Notes: generated from the sequence alone by a model not told the origin. Shown: positions 25,376 through 34,524, counted from the stretch's first letter. The stretch: DNA of 64,000 nt from Gemmobacter sp. (GCF_034676705.1 NZ_JAUCBS010000005.1:248001-312000); one strand, 5' to 3'. Program-made: numbers and translations.

Positions 25376-25407
25376 ATTGCATGCCATATTGACATATAGA
25401 ATGCAAT
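25376..25407 (-). promoter_or_regulatory. Operator-like inverted repeat upstream of the quinone reductase gene
   Basis: ATTGCAT (25376-25382) and ATGCAAT (25401-25407) form an inverted repeat. The left arm extends to ATTGCATGCCAT (25376-25387), the reverse complement of the element at 24161-24172. It lies 67-98 bp upstream of the TTG start at 25309, and it is also upstream of the plus-strand AhpD-like gene at 25483. Confidence 0.5.
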
Positions 25408-25482
25408 AAATCACGCTTCCCTTGGGTCACCGGCCCTGCTCCCCTTGGCCAGTGCCGCGTTCAGCCACAACAGGAGGACACC

Positions 25483-25872
25483 ATGAAACCCCAGCCCATC
25501 GCCTATGCCGATGCCTCGCCCGAGGTGAAGGCCGTCTACGACGACATCATGCAGTCGCGCGGACTGACCGATGTGAACAACTTCTGGAAGTATCTCGCCA
25601 ACGACCCCAAGGGGCTGAAACGCACCTGGGAAAGCGTCAAGGAGGTGATGGCCCCCGGCGCGCTGGACCCGGTGGTCAAGGAAATGGTCTATCTGGCCGT
25701 GTCCGTCACCAACAACTGCGGCTATTGCATTGCCAGCCATTCCGCCGCCGCCGCCAAGGCCGGCATGACGCCCGAGATGTTCGCCGAACTGATGGCCGTG
25801 GTCGGCATGGCGAACGAAACCAACCGGCTGGTCAACGGTTACCGCGTGCCGGTCGATCCGCAGTTCGCCTGA
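25483..25872 (+). CDS. Carboxymuconolactone decarboxylase/AhpD-family protein
   Basis: A 129-residue all-helical protein with the CMD/AhpD motif: Cys79-Gly-Tyr-Cys82 followed by His86 (NNCGYCIASH). This is a thiol-redox active site of alkylhydroperoxidase type. An AGGAGG ribosome site lies ahead of the ATG at 25483. It probably acts in peroxide or thiol stress defence rather than as a true decarboxylase. It is divergent from the quinone reductase gene across the operator region, and its 3-prime end meets a bidirectional terminator. Confidence 0.86.
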   Translation: MKPQPIAYADASPEVKAVYDDIMQSRGLTDVNNFWKYLANDPKGLKRTWESVKEVMAPGALDPVVKEMVYLAVSVTNNCGYCIASHSAAAAKAGMTPEMFAELMAVVGMANETNRLVNGYRVPVDPQFA

Positions 25873-25877
25873 TCCGA

Positions 25878-25905
25878 CGCCGCCCCGGAACCGGCCGGGG
25901 CGGCG
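25878..25905. terminator. Bidirectional terminator hairpin between convergent genes
   Basis: CGCCGCCCCGG (25878-25888) and CCGGGGCGGCG (25895-25905) form a perfect 11-bp stem with a six-base loop, filling the 40-bp gap between the stops of the AhpD-like gene (25872) and the AceE-like gene (25913). Confidence 0.6.
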
Positions 25906-25912
25906 CCGCCCC

Positions 25913-28279
25913 TCAGGCGATGCGCGCCACGCGGCCGGCGGTCAGGCCGTTCACCCGCTGCACGATGGTTTCGGCATCCAGCCCGAAGTGGCGATACAGA
26001 TCGGCAATCGTCCCGGTCTGGCCGAAATGTTCCACCCCCAGCGGAATCGTCCGGTGCCCGGCCACCGACCCCACCCAGGCCAGCGTCGCCGGATGCCCGT
26101 CGATCACCGTGACAAGGCTGCAATGGCCTGGCAGCGGTGCCAGCAGCCGTTCGATATGGCTTGCCGCCTGTGCAGCCCCCCGCGACCGCGCGCGCTGCGC
26201 CGCTGTCCAACCCGCGTTCAGCCGGTCGGCCGAGGTAATCGCCAGCACCCCCACATCGCGCCGCGCCTCGGCCAGCATCCCGGCCGCCCGGATCGCCTCG
26301 GGCGCCACGGCCCCCTGATAGGCAATCACCACCTCGCAGTTCGGGCCCGGCGGGCGCAGCCAATAGGCGCCGTCGATGGCACCCTGCCGGAACGCATCGT
26401 CGTGCCGTTTGCCCGGCTGTTCGATCGGGTTCGTCGTCAGCCGCAGATAAACCGACCCGCCGGTTTCATCGCGCAGCCAGGTGCGTTCGTCCGGGTCGCC
26501 CTCGCCATCGCGTTGCAGGTAATCGAACGCCCATTCCATGATCACCGCCAGCTCGTCGGCAAAGGCCGGCTCGAAACTGGCCAGCCCGTCCTGGCTCATC
26601 CCGATCAGCGGCGACCCGATGGATTGGTGCGCGCCCCCTTCGGGCGCCAGCGTCACCCCCGACGGCGTGCCCACGATCATGAAGCGCGCATCCTGGTAAC
26701 AGGCGTAGTTCAGTGCATCCAGCCCCCGCGCCACGAACGGGTCATAGACCGTGCCAATCGGGATCAGCCGCTTGCCGAAAATGCTGTGGCTCAGCCCCGC
26801 CGCCCCCAGCAGCAGGAACAGGTTCATCTCCGCAATGCCCAGTTCGATGTGCTGGCCTTCGGGCGCGAAATCCCATTTCGCGGTGGACGGGATGTTTTCC
26901 GACCGGAACAGATCGGCCTGACTTTTGCGCGCGAACAGCTTTCTGCGGTTCACCCACGGCCCAAGGCTGGTGGTCCCCGTCACATCGGGCGAGGTGGTGA
27001 CGATCCGCGCCGCCAGATCGCCGCCGCCCTTGGCCAGGTCATCCAGGATCTTGCCGAATGCCGTCTGGGTCGACATCTCGCGGTCGGTGGAAATGGCAAC
27101 CGCCGGCACCGCCAGCCGGTCATCGTGCCAGCGCCGCCGCCCGCGGGCAAAGAATGGCACAGCCGACAGGAAATCCTGCAAGGCCGGCACATCGGCGACG
27201 GTGGCGAACGGCTCCCATTCCTGCCCCTCGGGCACCTGCATGGCGCGCTGCCAGTCGGCCATCTGCGCCTTGGTCATCAGCCCGCCGTGGTTGTCCTTGT
27301 GCCCGGCAATCGGCGTGCCCCAGCCCTTGACCGTATAGGCCAGAAAGCACACCGGCCGGTCATGGTCGATGGCGGCAAAGGTATCGGCCATGGTCTGCAC
27401 GCAGTTACCGCCCAGGTTCTCCATCAGCTCGGCCAGTTCGGCATCCGACCGGCGCGCCAGCAGCGCCGTCACTTCGCCCTGGTCGCCCAGATCGTCCATC
27501 AGCCGTTTGCGCCACACCGCGCCACCCATATAGGTCAGCGCCGAATACAGCTGGTTCGGGCAGGCGTCGATCCAGTCGCGCAGCTTTTCGCCCCCCGGTT
27601 CGGCAAAGGCCGCGCGTTGCAGGTGGCCGTATTTGACCTTGACCACATCCCAGCCAAACGCGGCGAATATCTGCTCGATCCGGCGGAACAGCCCTTCGCG
27701 CACGATGCCGTCCAGCGACTGGCGGTTATAGTCGATCACCCACCAGCAATTGCGCAGGTCGTTCTTCCAGCCCTCTTGCAGGCATTCGTAGATATTGCCC
27801 TCGTCCAGCTCGGCATCGCCCACCAGCGCCACCATCCGGCCCAGCGGCACCCCCTGCCCCCAGGTCTTGGCCGCGATGTAATCCTGGATGATCGACGCGA
27901 ACGAGGTGATCGCCACCCCCAGCCCGACCGATCCGGTGGAAAAATCCACATCGTCGATATCCTTGGTCCGGCTGGGATAGCTTTGCACGCCGCCATAGCC
28001 GCGGAACGCCTCCATCCGCTCGCGCGTCTGGTTGCCCATCAGATACTGGATCGCATGAAACACCGGCGAGGCATGGGGTTTCACCGCCACCCGGTCCTCG
28101 GGCCGCAGCGCGCTGAAATACAGCGCGGTCATGATCGACACCATGGAGGCCGAACTGGCCTGATGCCCGCCGATCTTGATCCCCTCGGTTTTCGGCCGCA
28201 GGTGGTTGGCATTGTGGATCATCCAGTGTGACAGCCACAGCAGGCGCTGTTCGATGGTTTTCAGATGGGCATTGGGCAT
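25913..28279 (-). CDS. Homodimeric 2-oxoacid dehydrogenase E1-like/transketolase-family protein (AceE/MdeB-like)
   Basis: A 788-residue thiamine-diphosphate enzyme of AceE type. The TPP-Mg motif begins GDAELDEGN and continues with WWVIDYNRQSLDG. Other AceE-like segments are KPHASPVFHAIQYLMG and GGVQSYPSRTKD. It is about 100 residues shorter than E. coli AceE, close to the MdeB-type alpha-ketobutyrate E1. The ATG at 28279 is preceded by GAGGAA. It is divergent from an Lrp-type regulator gene, the same arrangement as mdeB/mdeR in pseudomonads, where it oxidises 2-oxobutyrate from methionine breakdown. No E2 gene is nearby, so it must use an E2 and E3 encoded elsewhere. Confidence 0.82.
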   Translation of the reverse strand: MPNAHLKTIEQRLLWLSHWMIHNANHLRPKTEGIKIGGHQASSASMVSIMTALYFSALRPEDRVAVKPHASPVFHAIQYLMGNQTRERMEAFRGYGGVQSYPSRTKDIDDVDFSTGSVGLGVAITSFASIIQDYIAAKTWGQGVPLGRMVALVGDAELDEGNIYECLQEGWKNDLRNCWWVIDYNRQSLDGIVREGLFRRIEQIFAAFGWDVVKVKYGHLQRAAFAEPGGEKLRDWIDACPNQLYSALTYMGGAVWRKRLMDDLGDQGEVTALLARRSDAELAELMENLGGNCVQTMADTFAAIDHDRPVCFLAYTVKGWGTPIAGHKDNHGGLMTKAQMADWQRAMQVPEGQEWEPFATVADVPALQDFLSAVPFFARGRRRWHDDRLAVPAVAISTDREMSTQTAFGKILDDLAKGGGDLAARIVTTSPDVTGTTSLGPWVNRRKLFARKSQADLFRSENIPSTAKWDFAPEGQHIELGIAEMNLFLLLGAAGLSHSIFGKRLIPIGTVYDPFVARGLDALNYACYQDARFMIVGTPSGVTLAPEGGAHQSIGSPLIGMSQDGLASFEPAFADELAVIMEWAFDYLQRDGEGDPDERTWLRDETGGSVYLRLTTNPIEQPGKRHDDAFRQGAIDGAYWLRPPGPNCEVVIAYQGAVAPEAIRAAGMLAEARRDVGVLAITSADRLNAGWTAAQRARSRGAAQAASHIERLLAPLPGHCSLVTVIDGHPATLAWVGSVAGHRTIPLGVEHFGQTGTIADLYRHFGLDAETIVQRVNGLTAGRVARIA

Positions 28280-28394
28280 GACGATTCCTCTGTCTTCAAC
28301 ACGGCAGACTATCCGGCCCCCGGCAGCGGGGATCTTGCATTGCGCGGGGGCATTCGGCAATCTTTGGCAGAAATCCCTGCAAGGCAGACATTTC

Positions 28395-28865
28395 ATGGTG
28401 AATCCCGCCACGATCGACGAAATCGACAGGCGCATCCTGCGCCGGCTTCAGGCGCAGGGGCGGATGTCCTTGCAGGATCTGGCCGAAAGCGTCGGCCTGT
28501 CGGCCACCCCCGTCGCCCGCCGGGTCCGCGCGCTGGAAGATGCAGGCATCATCACCGGCTACCGCGCCATGATTGATGAAGTGGCGCTGGGGTTCGGCGT
28601 TTCGGTCTTTGTCTCGGTCCGGCTGGATCGGCAGATCGACAGCGCCCTTGCCACGTTCGAAGCCACCATCCGCACCCTGCCAGAGGTCGTCGATTGCTGG
28701 CTGATGACCGGCAACCGCGACTATCTGGTGCGCGTGGTCACCGCCGACCTGGCGGAATTCGAATCCTTCCTGGTCGGGCGGCTGACCAAGATCCCCGGGG
28801 TCGCCTCCATCGAATCCTCGCTGCCCTTGCGGCGGGTCAAGGCCGATCTGGCGCGCACGGTCTGA
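28395..28865 (+). CDS. Lrp/AsnC-family transcriptional regulator
   Basis: A 156-residue Lrp-type protein. The N-terminal helix-turn-helix is IDEIDRRILRRLQAQGRMSLQDLAESVGLSATPVARRVRALEDAGII, given here as separate overlapping motifs EIDRRILRRLQ, LAESVGLSATPVARRV and LEDAGII. It is followed by a RAM ligand domain (residues 65-145). The ATG at 28395 gives the standard family length. It is divergent from the AceE-like gene, separated by 115 bp, and is probably its amino-acid- or oxoacid-responsive regulator. The stop lies 6 bp from the convergent quinone reductase stop. Confidence 0.88.
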   Translation: MVNPATIDEIDRRILRRLQAQGRMSLQDLAESVGLSATPVARRVRALEDAGIITGYRAMIDEVALGFGVSVFVSVRLDRQIDSALATFEATIRTLPEVVDCWLMTGNRDYLVRVVTADLAEFESFLVGRLTKIPGVASIESSLPLRRVKADLARTV

Positions 28866-28871
28866 CCGCGC

Positions 28872-29891
28872 TCAGCGCGCGGTTTCGTCCACCATCACCA
28901 CCACCTTGCCGGTGACCGCCCGCCCTGCCAGCAGGGCAATCGCCGCGCCGCCACGATCCAGCGGATGGTGGCTGTGAATGCGCGGCCGGATCTTGCCCTG
29001 CGCATACAGGTCCAGCAGTTCGGCCACGGCGGCGCGATGCGCGGCCGGGTCATGTTCGATATGCGATCCCCAGAACACCCCGCGCAGGTCGCATTCCTTC
29101 AGCAGCGGCAGGTTGAACGGCACCGCCGGAATCCCCGCCGGGAACCCCACGATCAGATAGCGCCCGCCCCGCGCAATCGCCCGCAGCGCGGGTTCCGCAT
29201 AGTCGCCGCCGACCGGATCATAGATCACATCCACCGCGCCCCCGGCTTCGGCCTTGACCCTATCGGAAAACGCCCGCTGCGCCGCGCGGTCCAGCGGGGC
29301 ATGCGGGTAGATCAGCCCGGCATCGGCCCCCGCCGCCATCGCCACCGCCAGCTTTTCCGGGCTGGACACGGCCGCAATCACCCGCGCCCCCATCGCCCGC
29401 CCCAGTTCCACCGCTGCCAGCCCCACGCCCCCCGCCGCGCCCATCACCAACAGCGTCTCGCCCGCCTTCAGCGCCGCCCGGTCGCGCAGCGCATGCCACG
29501 AGGTGCCATAGGTCAGCAGGAACCCCGCCGCCTCGTCGATCGGCATGGCATCGGGAATGGCAAAGCAGTCGGCCGCCTTGAGGACGACGTAATCCGCCAT
29601 CCCGCCCCAGCCCAGCATTGCCAGCACCCGGGTTCCCGGCGCCGGCCCATCGACCCCCGGCCCCAGCGCATCGACAACGCCGGCCACCTCGGCCCCCGGG
29701 GCGAACGGGCGTTCGGGTTTGAACTGATAGCGGTCCTGGATGATCAGCACATCGGGGTAATTCACCCCCACCGCCTGCACCCGCAACCGCAGCTGTCCCG
29801 GACCGGGGTCCGGCACCGGCACCTGCCGCAGCTCCAACGTCTCCGGCCCCCCGGTGGCAAGGCTGTGCAGCGCGCGCATCGTGGCTGTCAT
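28872..29891 (-). CDS. NADPH:quinone oxidoreductase family protein (MDR superfamily)
   Basis: A 339-residue MDR enzyme (GVNYPDVLIIQDRYQFKP, LLVMGAAGGVGLAAVELG) of the group often annotated NADPH:quinone oxidoreductase or acyl-CoA-linked reductase. There are no structural or catalytic zinc cysteines. ATG 29891 is chosen, with GGGAG upstream. It is the last gene of a minus-strand operon with nitronate monooxygenase, enoyl-CoA hydratase and acyl-CoA ligase genes, so a role in reducing an enoyl intermediate is plausible. Confidence 0.84.
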   Translation of the reverse strand: MTATMRALHSLATGGPETLELRQVPVPDPGPGQLRLRVQAVGVNYPDVLIIQDRYQFKPERPFAPGAEVAGVVDALGPGVDGPAPGTRVLAMLGWGGMADYVVLKAADCFAIPDAMPIDEAAGFLLTYGTSWHALRDRAALKAGETLLVMGAAGGVGLAAVELGRAMGARVIAAVSSPEKLAVAMAAGADAGLIYPHAPLDRAAQRAFSDRVKAEAGGAVDVIYDPVGGDYAEPALRAIARGGRYLIVGFPAGIPAVPFNLPLLKECDLRGVFWGSHIEHDPAAHRAAVAELLDLYAQGKIRPRIHSHHPLDRGGAAIALLAGRAVTGKVVVMVDETAR

Positions 29892-29916
29892 GGCAAACTC
29901 CCTGTGTCCTGTCGTG

Positions 29917-31473
29917 TCATCCGCGGGGGGCCAGCCCATCGCGGATCAGCTTCTTGTCAACCTTGCCATTGGCATTGCGTGGCAGCGGGTCGGCAGAAAT
30001 ATCCAGCGTCTCCGGCACCTTGTAATCCGACAGCCGGTCGCGGCACCAGTCGCGCAGCACCTCGGGGGCCACCCCCTCGCGCACCGTCACCCTTGCATGC
30101 ACCCGTTCGCCCAACACCGGACAGGGCCGCGCCACCGCCGCCGCCTCGATCACTGCGGGATGATCGGTCAGCACGTTTTCCAGCTCGGCCGAATAAATCT
30201 TGAACCCGCCGCGATTGATCATGTCCTTGGCGCGGTCCAGCACCCGGACAAAGCCGTCGGCATCGGCCACCCCCACATCGCCCGACCGCCAGTAGCCGCC
30301 GACGAACCCCTTGGCCGTCGCTTCGGGATTGTTCCAGTAGCCCGGCACCACATTCGGCCCGGCAAGCCAGATTTCGCCTTCGACCCCTGCCGGCACCTCG
30401 TGGCCCTGGTCGTCCATGATCCGCACATCGGTGCCCGGCAAGGCGCAGCCGACATATTCCCGTTTTTCGAACGCGAATTCGGGGGGCGTGATCAGCTGCG
30501 CCACCACGCTTTCGGTCGCGCCATAGCAATTGGCAAAGGCCAGCCCCGGCACGGCATCGGCCAGCCGGCGGATGGTGGGTTCCGGCATCGGCGCGCCGCC
30601 ATAGGCCGCCAGCCGCCACCGCCCCAGATCGCGCGCCGCGAAATCGGGCTGCAACAGGCACAGGTTGTACATCGCCGGCACCATCAGGGTGAAGGTCATC
30701 CGCTCGGCCTCGGCCAGGTCAAGGAAATCCTTCGCCCGGAAATTTTCCATGATCACCAGCGCCGCCCCGGCCCGCATCGGCGCACAGATCAGCGCCGAAA
30801 TCCCGGTCAGGTGGTTCAGCGGCACGCTGGCCACCACCCGATCCTGCGCCGTCAGGCCCAAGGCCACCTGATAGAACATCGCGGCATGGATCTGCGCAAG
30901 GTGGGTCAGCATCGCCCCCTTGGGCTTGCCCGTGGTACCCGAGGTATGCAGGATCATCGCCACCTCGTCCTCGGCCGGCAGGTCGGCCAGCGCGGGCAGC
31001 GGCGCCGCCCCCTCCAGACCGGCAAAGGCCAGCGCAACGGCGCCATCGGGCACCAGACCGGCCAGCGCGGCATCATGCACCACCAGCCGGGCCGTGGTGT
31101 TTGTGATCACGAATGCCACCTCGGCCACCGCCGACCGGGTGGAAACCGGCACGGCCACCGCGCCCAACCGAAACAGCGCGAACAATGTGATCACAAAATC
31201 CGGGCGATTGCCCATCACCATGACCACGCGATCGCCCATGGCCACGCCCTGCTCTGCCAGCGCGCCGGCAACCCGGTCCACCTCGGCCGCCAGCGCGGCC
31301 CAGGTCAGCCGCCGCCCTGCCCCCACCAGCGCCTCGGCCCCCGGGTCGCGGGCCAGGCTGTCGGCCAGCAGCAGATACAGGTTGCGCGGCCGGTCAGTGA
31401 AACACTGCACCACCCGGGTGCCATAATGGCTTTCGGCCCGCATCGGGGGGAACTGTTCGGGCTGCCAGCTCAT
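29917..31473 (-). CDS. AMP-dependent acyl-CoA synthetase/ligase
   Basis: A 518-residue ANL-family ligase. The P-loop-like A3 motif is TSGTTGKPKG, with ANCYGATE (A5), YWRSGDVG (A7) and a C-terminal GKVDKKLIRD holding the catalytic lysine (A10). It activates a carboxylic acid to its CoA thioester through an acyl-adenylate. The ATG at 31473 has AAAGGA eight bases upstream. It lies 31 bp after the enoyl-CoA hydratase gene in one operon, which suggests breakdown of a medium-chain or branched acid. The substrate is not readable. Confidence 0.88.
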   Translation of the reverse strand: MSWQPEQFPPMRAESHYGTRVVQCFTDRPRNLYLLLADSLARDPGAEALVGAGRRLTWAALAAEVDRVAGALAEQGVAMGDRVVMVMGNRPDFVITLFALFRLGAVAVPVSTRSAVAEVAFVITNTTARLVVHDAALAGLVPDGAVALAFAGLEGAAPLPALADLPAEDEVAMILHTSGTTGKPKGAMLTHLAQIHAAMFYQVALGLTAQDRVVASVPLNHLTGISALICAPMRAGAALVIMENFRAKDFLDLAEAERMTFTLMVPAMYNLCLLQPDFAARDLGRWRLAAYGGAPMPEPTIRRLADAVPGLAFANCYGATESVVAQLITPPEFAFEKREYVGCALPGTDVRIMDDQGHEVPAGVEGEIWLAGPNVVPGYWNNPEATAKGFVGGYWRSGDVGVADADGFVRVLDRAKDMINRGGFKIYSAELENVLTDHPAVIEAAAVARPCPVLGERVHARVTVREGVAPEVLRDWCRDRLSDYKVPETLDISADPLPRNANGKVDKKLIRDGLAPRG

Positions 31474-31504
31474 GCCATTGGTCCTTTCCGGGGGCCGATC
31501 AGGG

Positions 31505-32284
31505 TCAGGGCTGGAACCGCGGTGCGCGGCGTTCCAGAAAGGCAAGCACGCCCTCGGCGAAATCCGGCTGCGCTGCGGCGTTCAGAAAGGCCGCGCGCTC
31601 GGCATCCAGCTGGTCGGCAAAGCCGGTGTCAAACGATTGCCGGATCAGCCGCTTGGCCTGCCCCTGCGACACGCGCGGCCCTTCGGCAATGCGGGCGGCC
31701 AGCGCCATCGCCTCGGCCTCCAGCGCCTCGGGCGGCACGATGCGGTTGATAAGCCCCAGCCGCAGCGCCTGATCGGCGGGCATCGCCTCGTTCAGCAGGG
31801 CCATCTCCATCGCCGCCTTCAGCCCGATGGCGCGCGGCAGGGCCCAGCTGCCGCCGCAATCCGGCGCGCCGGCGATGCGGGTATAGGCAAAGGTAAAGCT
31901 GGTGCCCTCGGCCGCCAGCGTCAGGTCGGCCTGCGCCACCAGCGATACCCCGCCGCCGCCGATCCGGCCATGCGCCGCCGCAATCGTGATCACATCCGAT
32001 GCGGCCAGCGCCTTCAGCGCGCCATGCAGCGGGTCGATGGCGGCGCGCACGAACCCCGGCTTGTCGTCGGTATCGCGGAACCCGGTCAGGTCGCCCCCGG
32101 CCATGAAGTTCCGCCCTTCGCCCGACATCACCAGCACCCGGGCCACCCCGCCGTCCAGCACCCGCGCCACGGCGGCGCCAAAGGCCTGGGCCATGGCGAT
32201 ATCCAGCACGTTCATGCGCTCTGGCCGGGCAAAGCGCAGGTGCGCCACCGTGCCGGTCATGGTCACCTTCAGCGGATCAGACAT
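31505..32284 (-). CDS. Enoyl-CoA hydratase/isomerase family protein (crotonase fold)
   Basis: A 259-residue crotonase-superfamily protein. The oxyanion-hole segments are GEGRNFMAGGDL and AAHGRIGGGGVSLVAQAD. A glycine-rich AGAPDCGGSWALPRAIG stands in the second catalytic region, where the hydratase glutamates are not obvious, so an isomerase or another crotonase reaction is possible. The ATG at 32284 overlaps the preceding stop by eight bases (ATGTCTGA). It belongs to the acyl-CoA operon 33224-28872. Confidence 0.86.
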   Translation of the reverse strand: MSDPLKVTMTGTVAHLRFARPERMNVLDIAMAQAFGAAVARVLDGGVARVLVMSGEGRNFMAGGDLTGFRDTDDKPGFVRAAIDPLHGALKALAASDVITIAAAHGRIGGGGVSLVAQADLTLAAEGTSFTFAYTRIAGAPDCGGSWALPRAIGLKAAMEMALLNEAMPADQALRLGLINRIVPPEALEAEAMALAARIAEGPRVSQGQAKRLIRQSFDTGFADQLDAERAAFLNAAAQPDFAEGVLAFLERRAPRFQP

Positions 32285-33224
32285 CGGGGCCTCCGGCAAC
32301 AAAGGGGTCTTGCGCGGCCGCCAGCATGGCGGCGCGGTATTCGGCGATCAGGCGGGCGCAAAGCTCTGCTGCGCCGGGCAGGTCGGATATGCCGCCCACC
32401 CCCTGCCCCGCCGACCAGACCCTGCTCCAGGCCTTGGCTTCGGCGTTCAGGTCCAGCTTGCCTTCGTGCGGCAGGTTGTCCGGGTCCAGCCCCGCCGCGA
32501 TGATCGAGGGGCGCATGAAGTTTGCCAGCACCCCCGAAATGGCCGAGGTATACTGGATATCCGCCGCCTGCGCGGCCAGCATCATGTCCTTTTGCGCCTG
32601 GCTGACCATCGCCTCGCGCGTGGCGATAAAGCGGGTGCCCAGATAGGCCATGTCGGCCCCCATCACCCGCGCCGCCGCCACCTGCGCCCCGGTGTTGATC
32701 GCGCCGCCCAGAATGATCGTGCCGCCGAACACCTGCCGGATCTCGGACACCAGCGCAAAGGGGCTGACCGCCCCCGCATGCCCCCCTGCCCCGGCCGCGA
32801 CCGCGATAATCCCGTCCACCCCGGCCGCCGCCGCCTTTTCCGCATGGCGGCGCCCGATCACGTCATGGAACACCAGCCCGCCATAAGACTGCACCGCCTG
32901 CACCACCTCAGCCGATGCGCCCAGCGAGGTGATGACCAGCGGCACCTTGTGCGCCACAACCTGCGCCAGATCGGCGTCCAGCCGGGTGTTGGATTTGTGG
33001 ACCACCAGGTTCACGCCAAAGGCCGCCGCATCGGGCCGCAACCTGCCCTGCACCTCCTCCAGCCAGTCGACAAAGCCGGCGGTCGTGCGCTGGTTCAGCG
33101 AGGGAAAGGTGCCGACCACCCCGGCATTGCAGGTCTCGGCCACCAGATCGGGGCCCGAGGTCAGGAACATCGGCGCGGCAATGGCAGGCAGGCGCAACCC
33201 GCCCAGCGACCGGGGTATCGGCAT
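32277..33224 (-). CDS. Nitronate monooxygenase family protein (2-nitropropane dioxygenase-like)
   Basis: A 315-residue FMN-binding TIM-barrel protein (LPAIAAPMFLTSGPDLVAETC, FGVNLVVHK, GVDGIIAVAAGAGGHAG, LGGAINTGAQVAAARVMGADMAYLGTRF). Members oxidise nitroalkanes or nitronates, but many in acyl-CoA operons have unknown roles or act as FMN enoyl reductases. It is the first gene of the operon with the hydratase, ligase and quinone reductase. No promoter stands out in the 33225-33357 stretch upstream. Confidence 0.83.
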   Translation of the reverse strand: MPIPRSLGGLRLPAIAAPMFLTSGPDLVAETCNAGVVGTFPSLNQRTTAGFVDWLEEVQGRLRPDAAAFGVNLVVHKSNTRLDADLAQVVAHKVPLVITSLGASAEVVQAVQSYGGLVFHDVIGRRHAEKAAAAGVDGIIAVAAGAGGHAGAVSPFALVSEIRQVFGGTIILGGAINTGAQVAAARVMGADMAYLGTRFIATREAMVSQAQKDMMLAAQAADIQYTSAISGVLANFMRPSIIAAGLDPDNLPHEGKLDLNAEAKAWSRVWSAGQGVGGISDLPGAAELCARLIAEYRAAMLAAAQDPFVAGGPDV

Positions 33225-33357
33225 GTGGTCCTCCGTCAGGGCCCGCGATCCTCCGTCGGCGGGGGGCGACGGGGGCAGCCTAGTCAGCGGGTTGACGTGG
33301 TGTCAATCTGGATTGTCCGACAAACCCGTCACACGACGCAACGTAGCAGGCCCGCGC

Positions 33358-33436
33358 GGGGGGCCCTGCCCCCCGGTCCGCCGGCAGGCTGGCGGCGCCG
33401 TTGCACCCGCCCCCCGGGATATTTGGATCAGAGCGA
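33358..33436. repeat. Intergenic hairpin plus GATATTTG-type repeat, copy 1
   Basis: A GGGGGG/CCCCCC stem (33358-33363 and 33369-33374) is followed at 33411-33436 by a CCCCCGG-GATATTTGG-ATCAGAGCGA tail. A matching hairpin and tail occur at 44330-44379. It lies downstream of parB and upstream of the nitronate monooxygenase gene, in a 220-bp gap. Elements like this are common between Rhodobacteraceae genes and probably act as terminators. Confidence 0.55.
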
Positions 33437-33444
33437 GGGGGGGG

Positions 33445-34524
33445 TTAGTCCGGCTTGTCGAGCAGGTATTGCAGCTGGCGGACCAGCTCGTCGACCAGCG
33501 CCCGATCCGCCCGGCGCGGGCCACCCAGGCGGATCACCCAGCCGTCCGGTTCCTCCTGCGCCTCGATGATAAACCCGGACGAGGCCACCGCGCGCGGGCC
33601 GGGGGTGCGCTTTGGGCGACCGCCCTTGCGGGGGTCGGGCGCGGGGGCGGCCAGGGTATCCAATGTGGTCGCGATCAGCGCGGCTTCGTCATCGGCGCTG
33701 ATGGGGGCGTGGTCGGCCAACGCTTCGCGCAAGGGGGCTTCGGCGCCATCGCGCAGCGCCTGGGCCAGCCGCAGACCGTCCTTTTCGCGCAGTGTTTCAG
33801 GGAATTTCAGCATGTCCCCAAGTTCTTCGAAGATCAGCGCAAAGGAGCGAATCTTGGACCGCTTGGCCTTGGAGGCGACCGGGAACAGCGCATCGACCGC
33901 CGCTTCGGCATTCGGAAAGGCGCCTTGCTGCGCAGCGATCACCGCGATGCGACCGCGTTCGTAATGGCTGAGCGCGGCGCGGATCTCGTTTTCCTCGACC
34001 ATGGCGGCAAAGGTGCCGCCCATTGCCTGGGGATCGCGGGCCACGGCCTTGATGCGGTCGTAGCGGCCATCGCGGTTGATGTCGCGCAGCGCGCGAACGG
34101 CCATCAGGCGGCGATAACCGGACAACAGCCCCCAGGGGCGGCTTTCCCCCGGGCGGGGGAACACCTCGATCGGCAGGCGCAGGCCGTTGCGGGAGATGGC
34201 CAGCTGGAGTTCATCCAGCTCTGCCGCGTCGATCACCATGCGGTCGCGAACCAGGGCGTCGGGCTCGATCTCGTCCAGCAGCAGGTCGAGCATGACAAGG
34301 CCGCGCCCCTGCGCATCGCGAAAGGCAGCGGCCTCGGCCCGGTCGCGGGCGGCTTCGGCGCGCGCCTCGGGCGGGCGGGGATCATGGATGGCGGCTGTTT
34401 CGGCGGCGATCTGGGCGATAGGGGCGACGGCGCTGCGCGGCCCCGGGGTTTCGCGGCGAAACTCCTCCTCCATGCGCTGCAAGGCGTCGCTGGACGGAAC
34501 TTCCAGGCTGCGGCGTTTGGCCAT
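33445..34524 (-). CDS. parB: ParB-family plasmid partition protein
   Basis: A 359-residue ParB-type centromere-binding protein. Residues 135-146 read SGYRRLMAVRAL, the ParB box that binds CTP and parS, and residues 178-182 (ENEIR) form the second box. A helix-turn-helix region follows. The N-terminus is charged and Ala-rich, likely the ParA contact. The start ATG at 34524 abuts the TAA of parA with no gap. It binds the plasmid centromere and, with ParA, distributes replicon copies. The replicon setting (repA, iterons) supports the plasmid rather than chromosomal type. Confidence 0.92.
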   Translation of the reverse strand: MAKRRSLEVPSSDALQRMEEEFRRETPGPRSAVAPIAQIAAETAAIHDPRPPEARAEAARDRAEAAAFRDAQGRGLVMLDLLLDEIEPDALVRDRMVIDAAELDELQLAISRNGLRLPIEVFPRPGESRPWGLLSGYRRLMAVRALRDINRDGRYDRIKAVARDPQAMGGTFAAMVEENEIRAALSHYERGRIAVIAAQQGAFPNAEAAVDALFPVASKAKRSKIRSFALIFEELGDMLKFPETLREKDGLRLAQALRDGAEAPLREALADHAPISADDEAALIATTLDTLAAPAPDPRKGGRPKRTPGPRAVASSGFIIEAQEEPDGWVIRLGGPRRADRALVDELVRQLQYLLDKPD

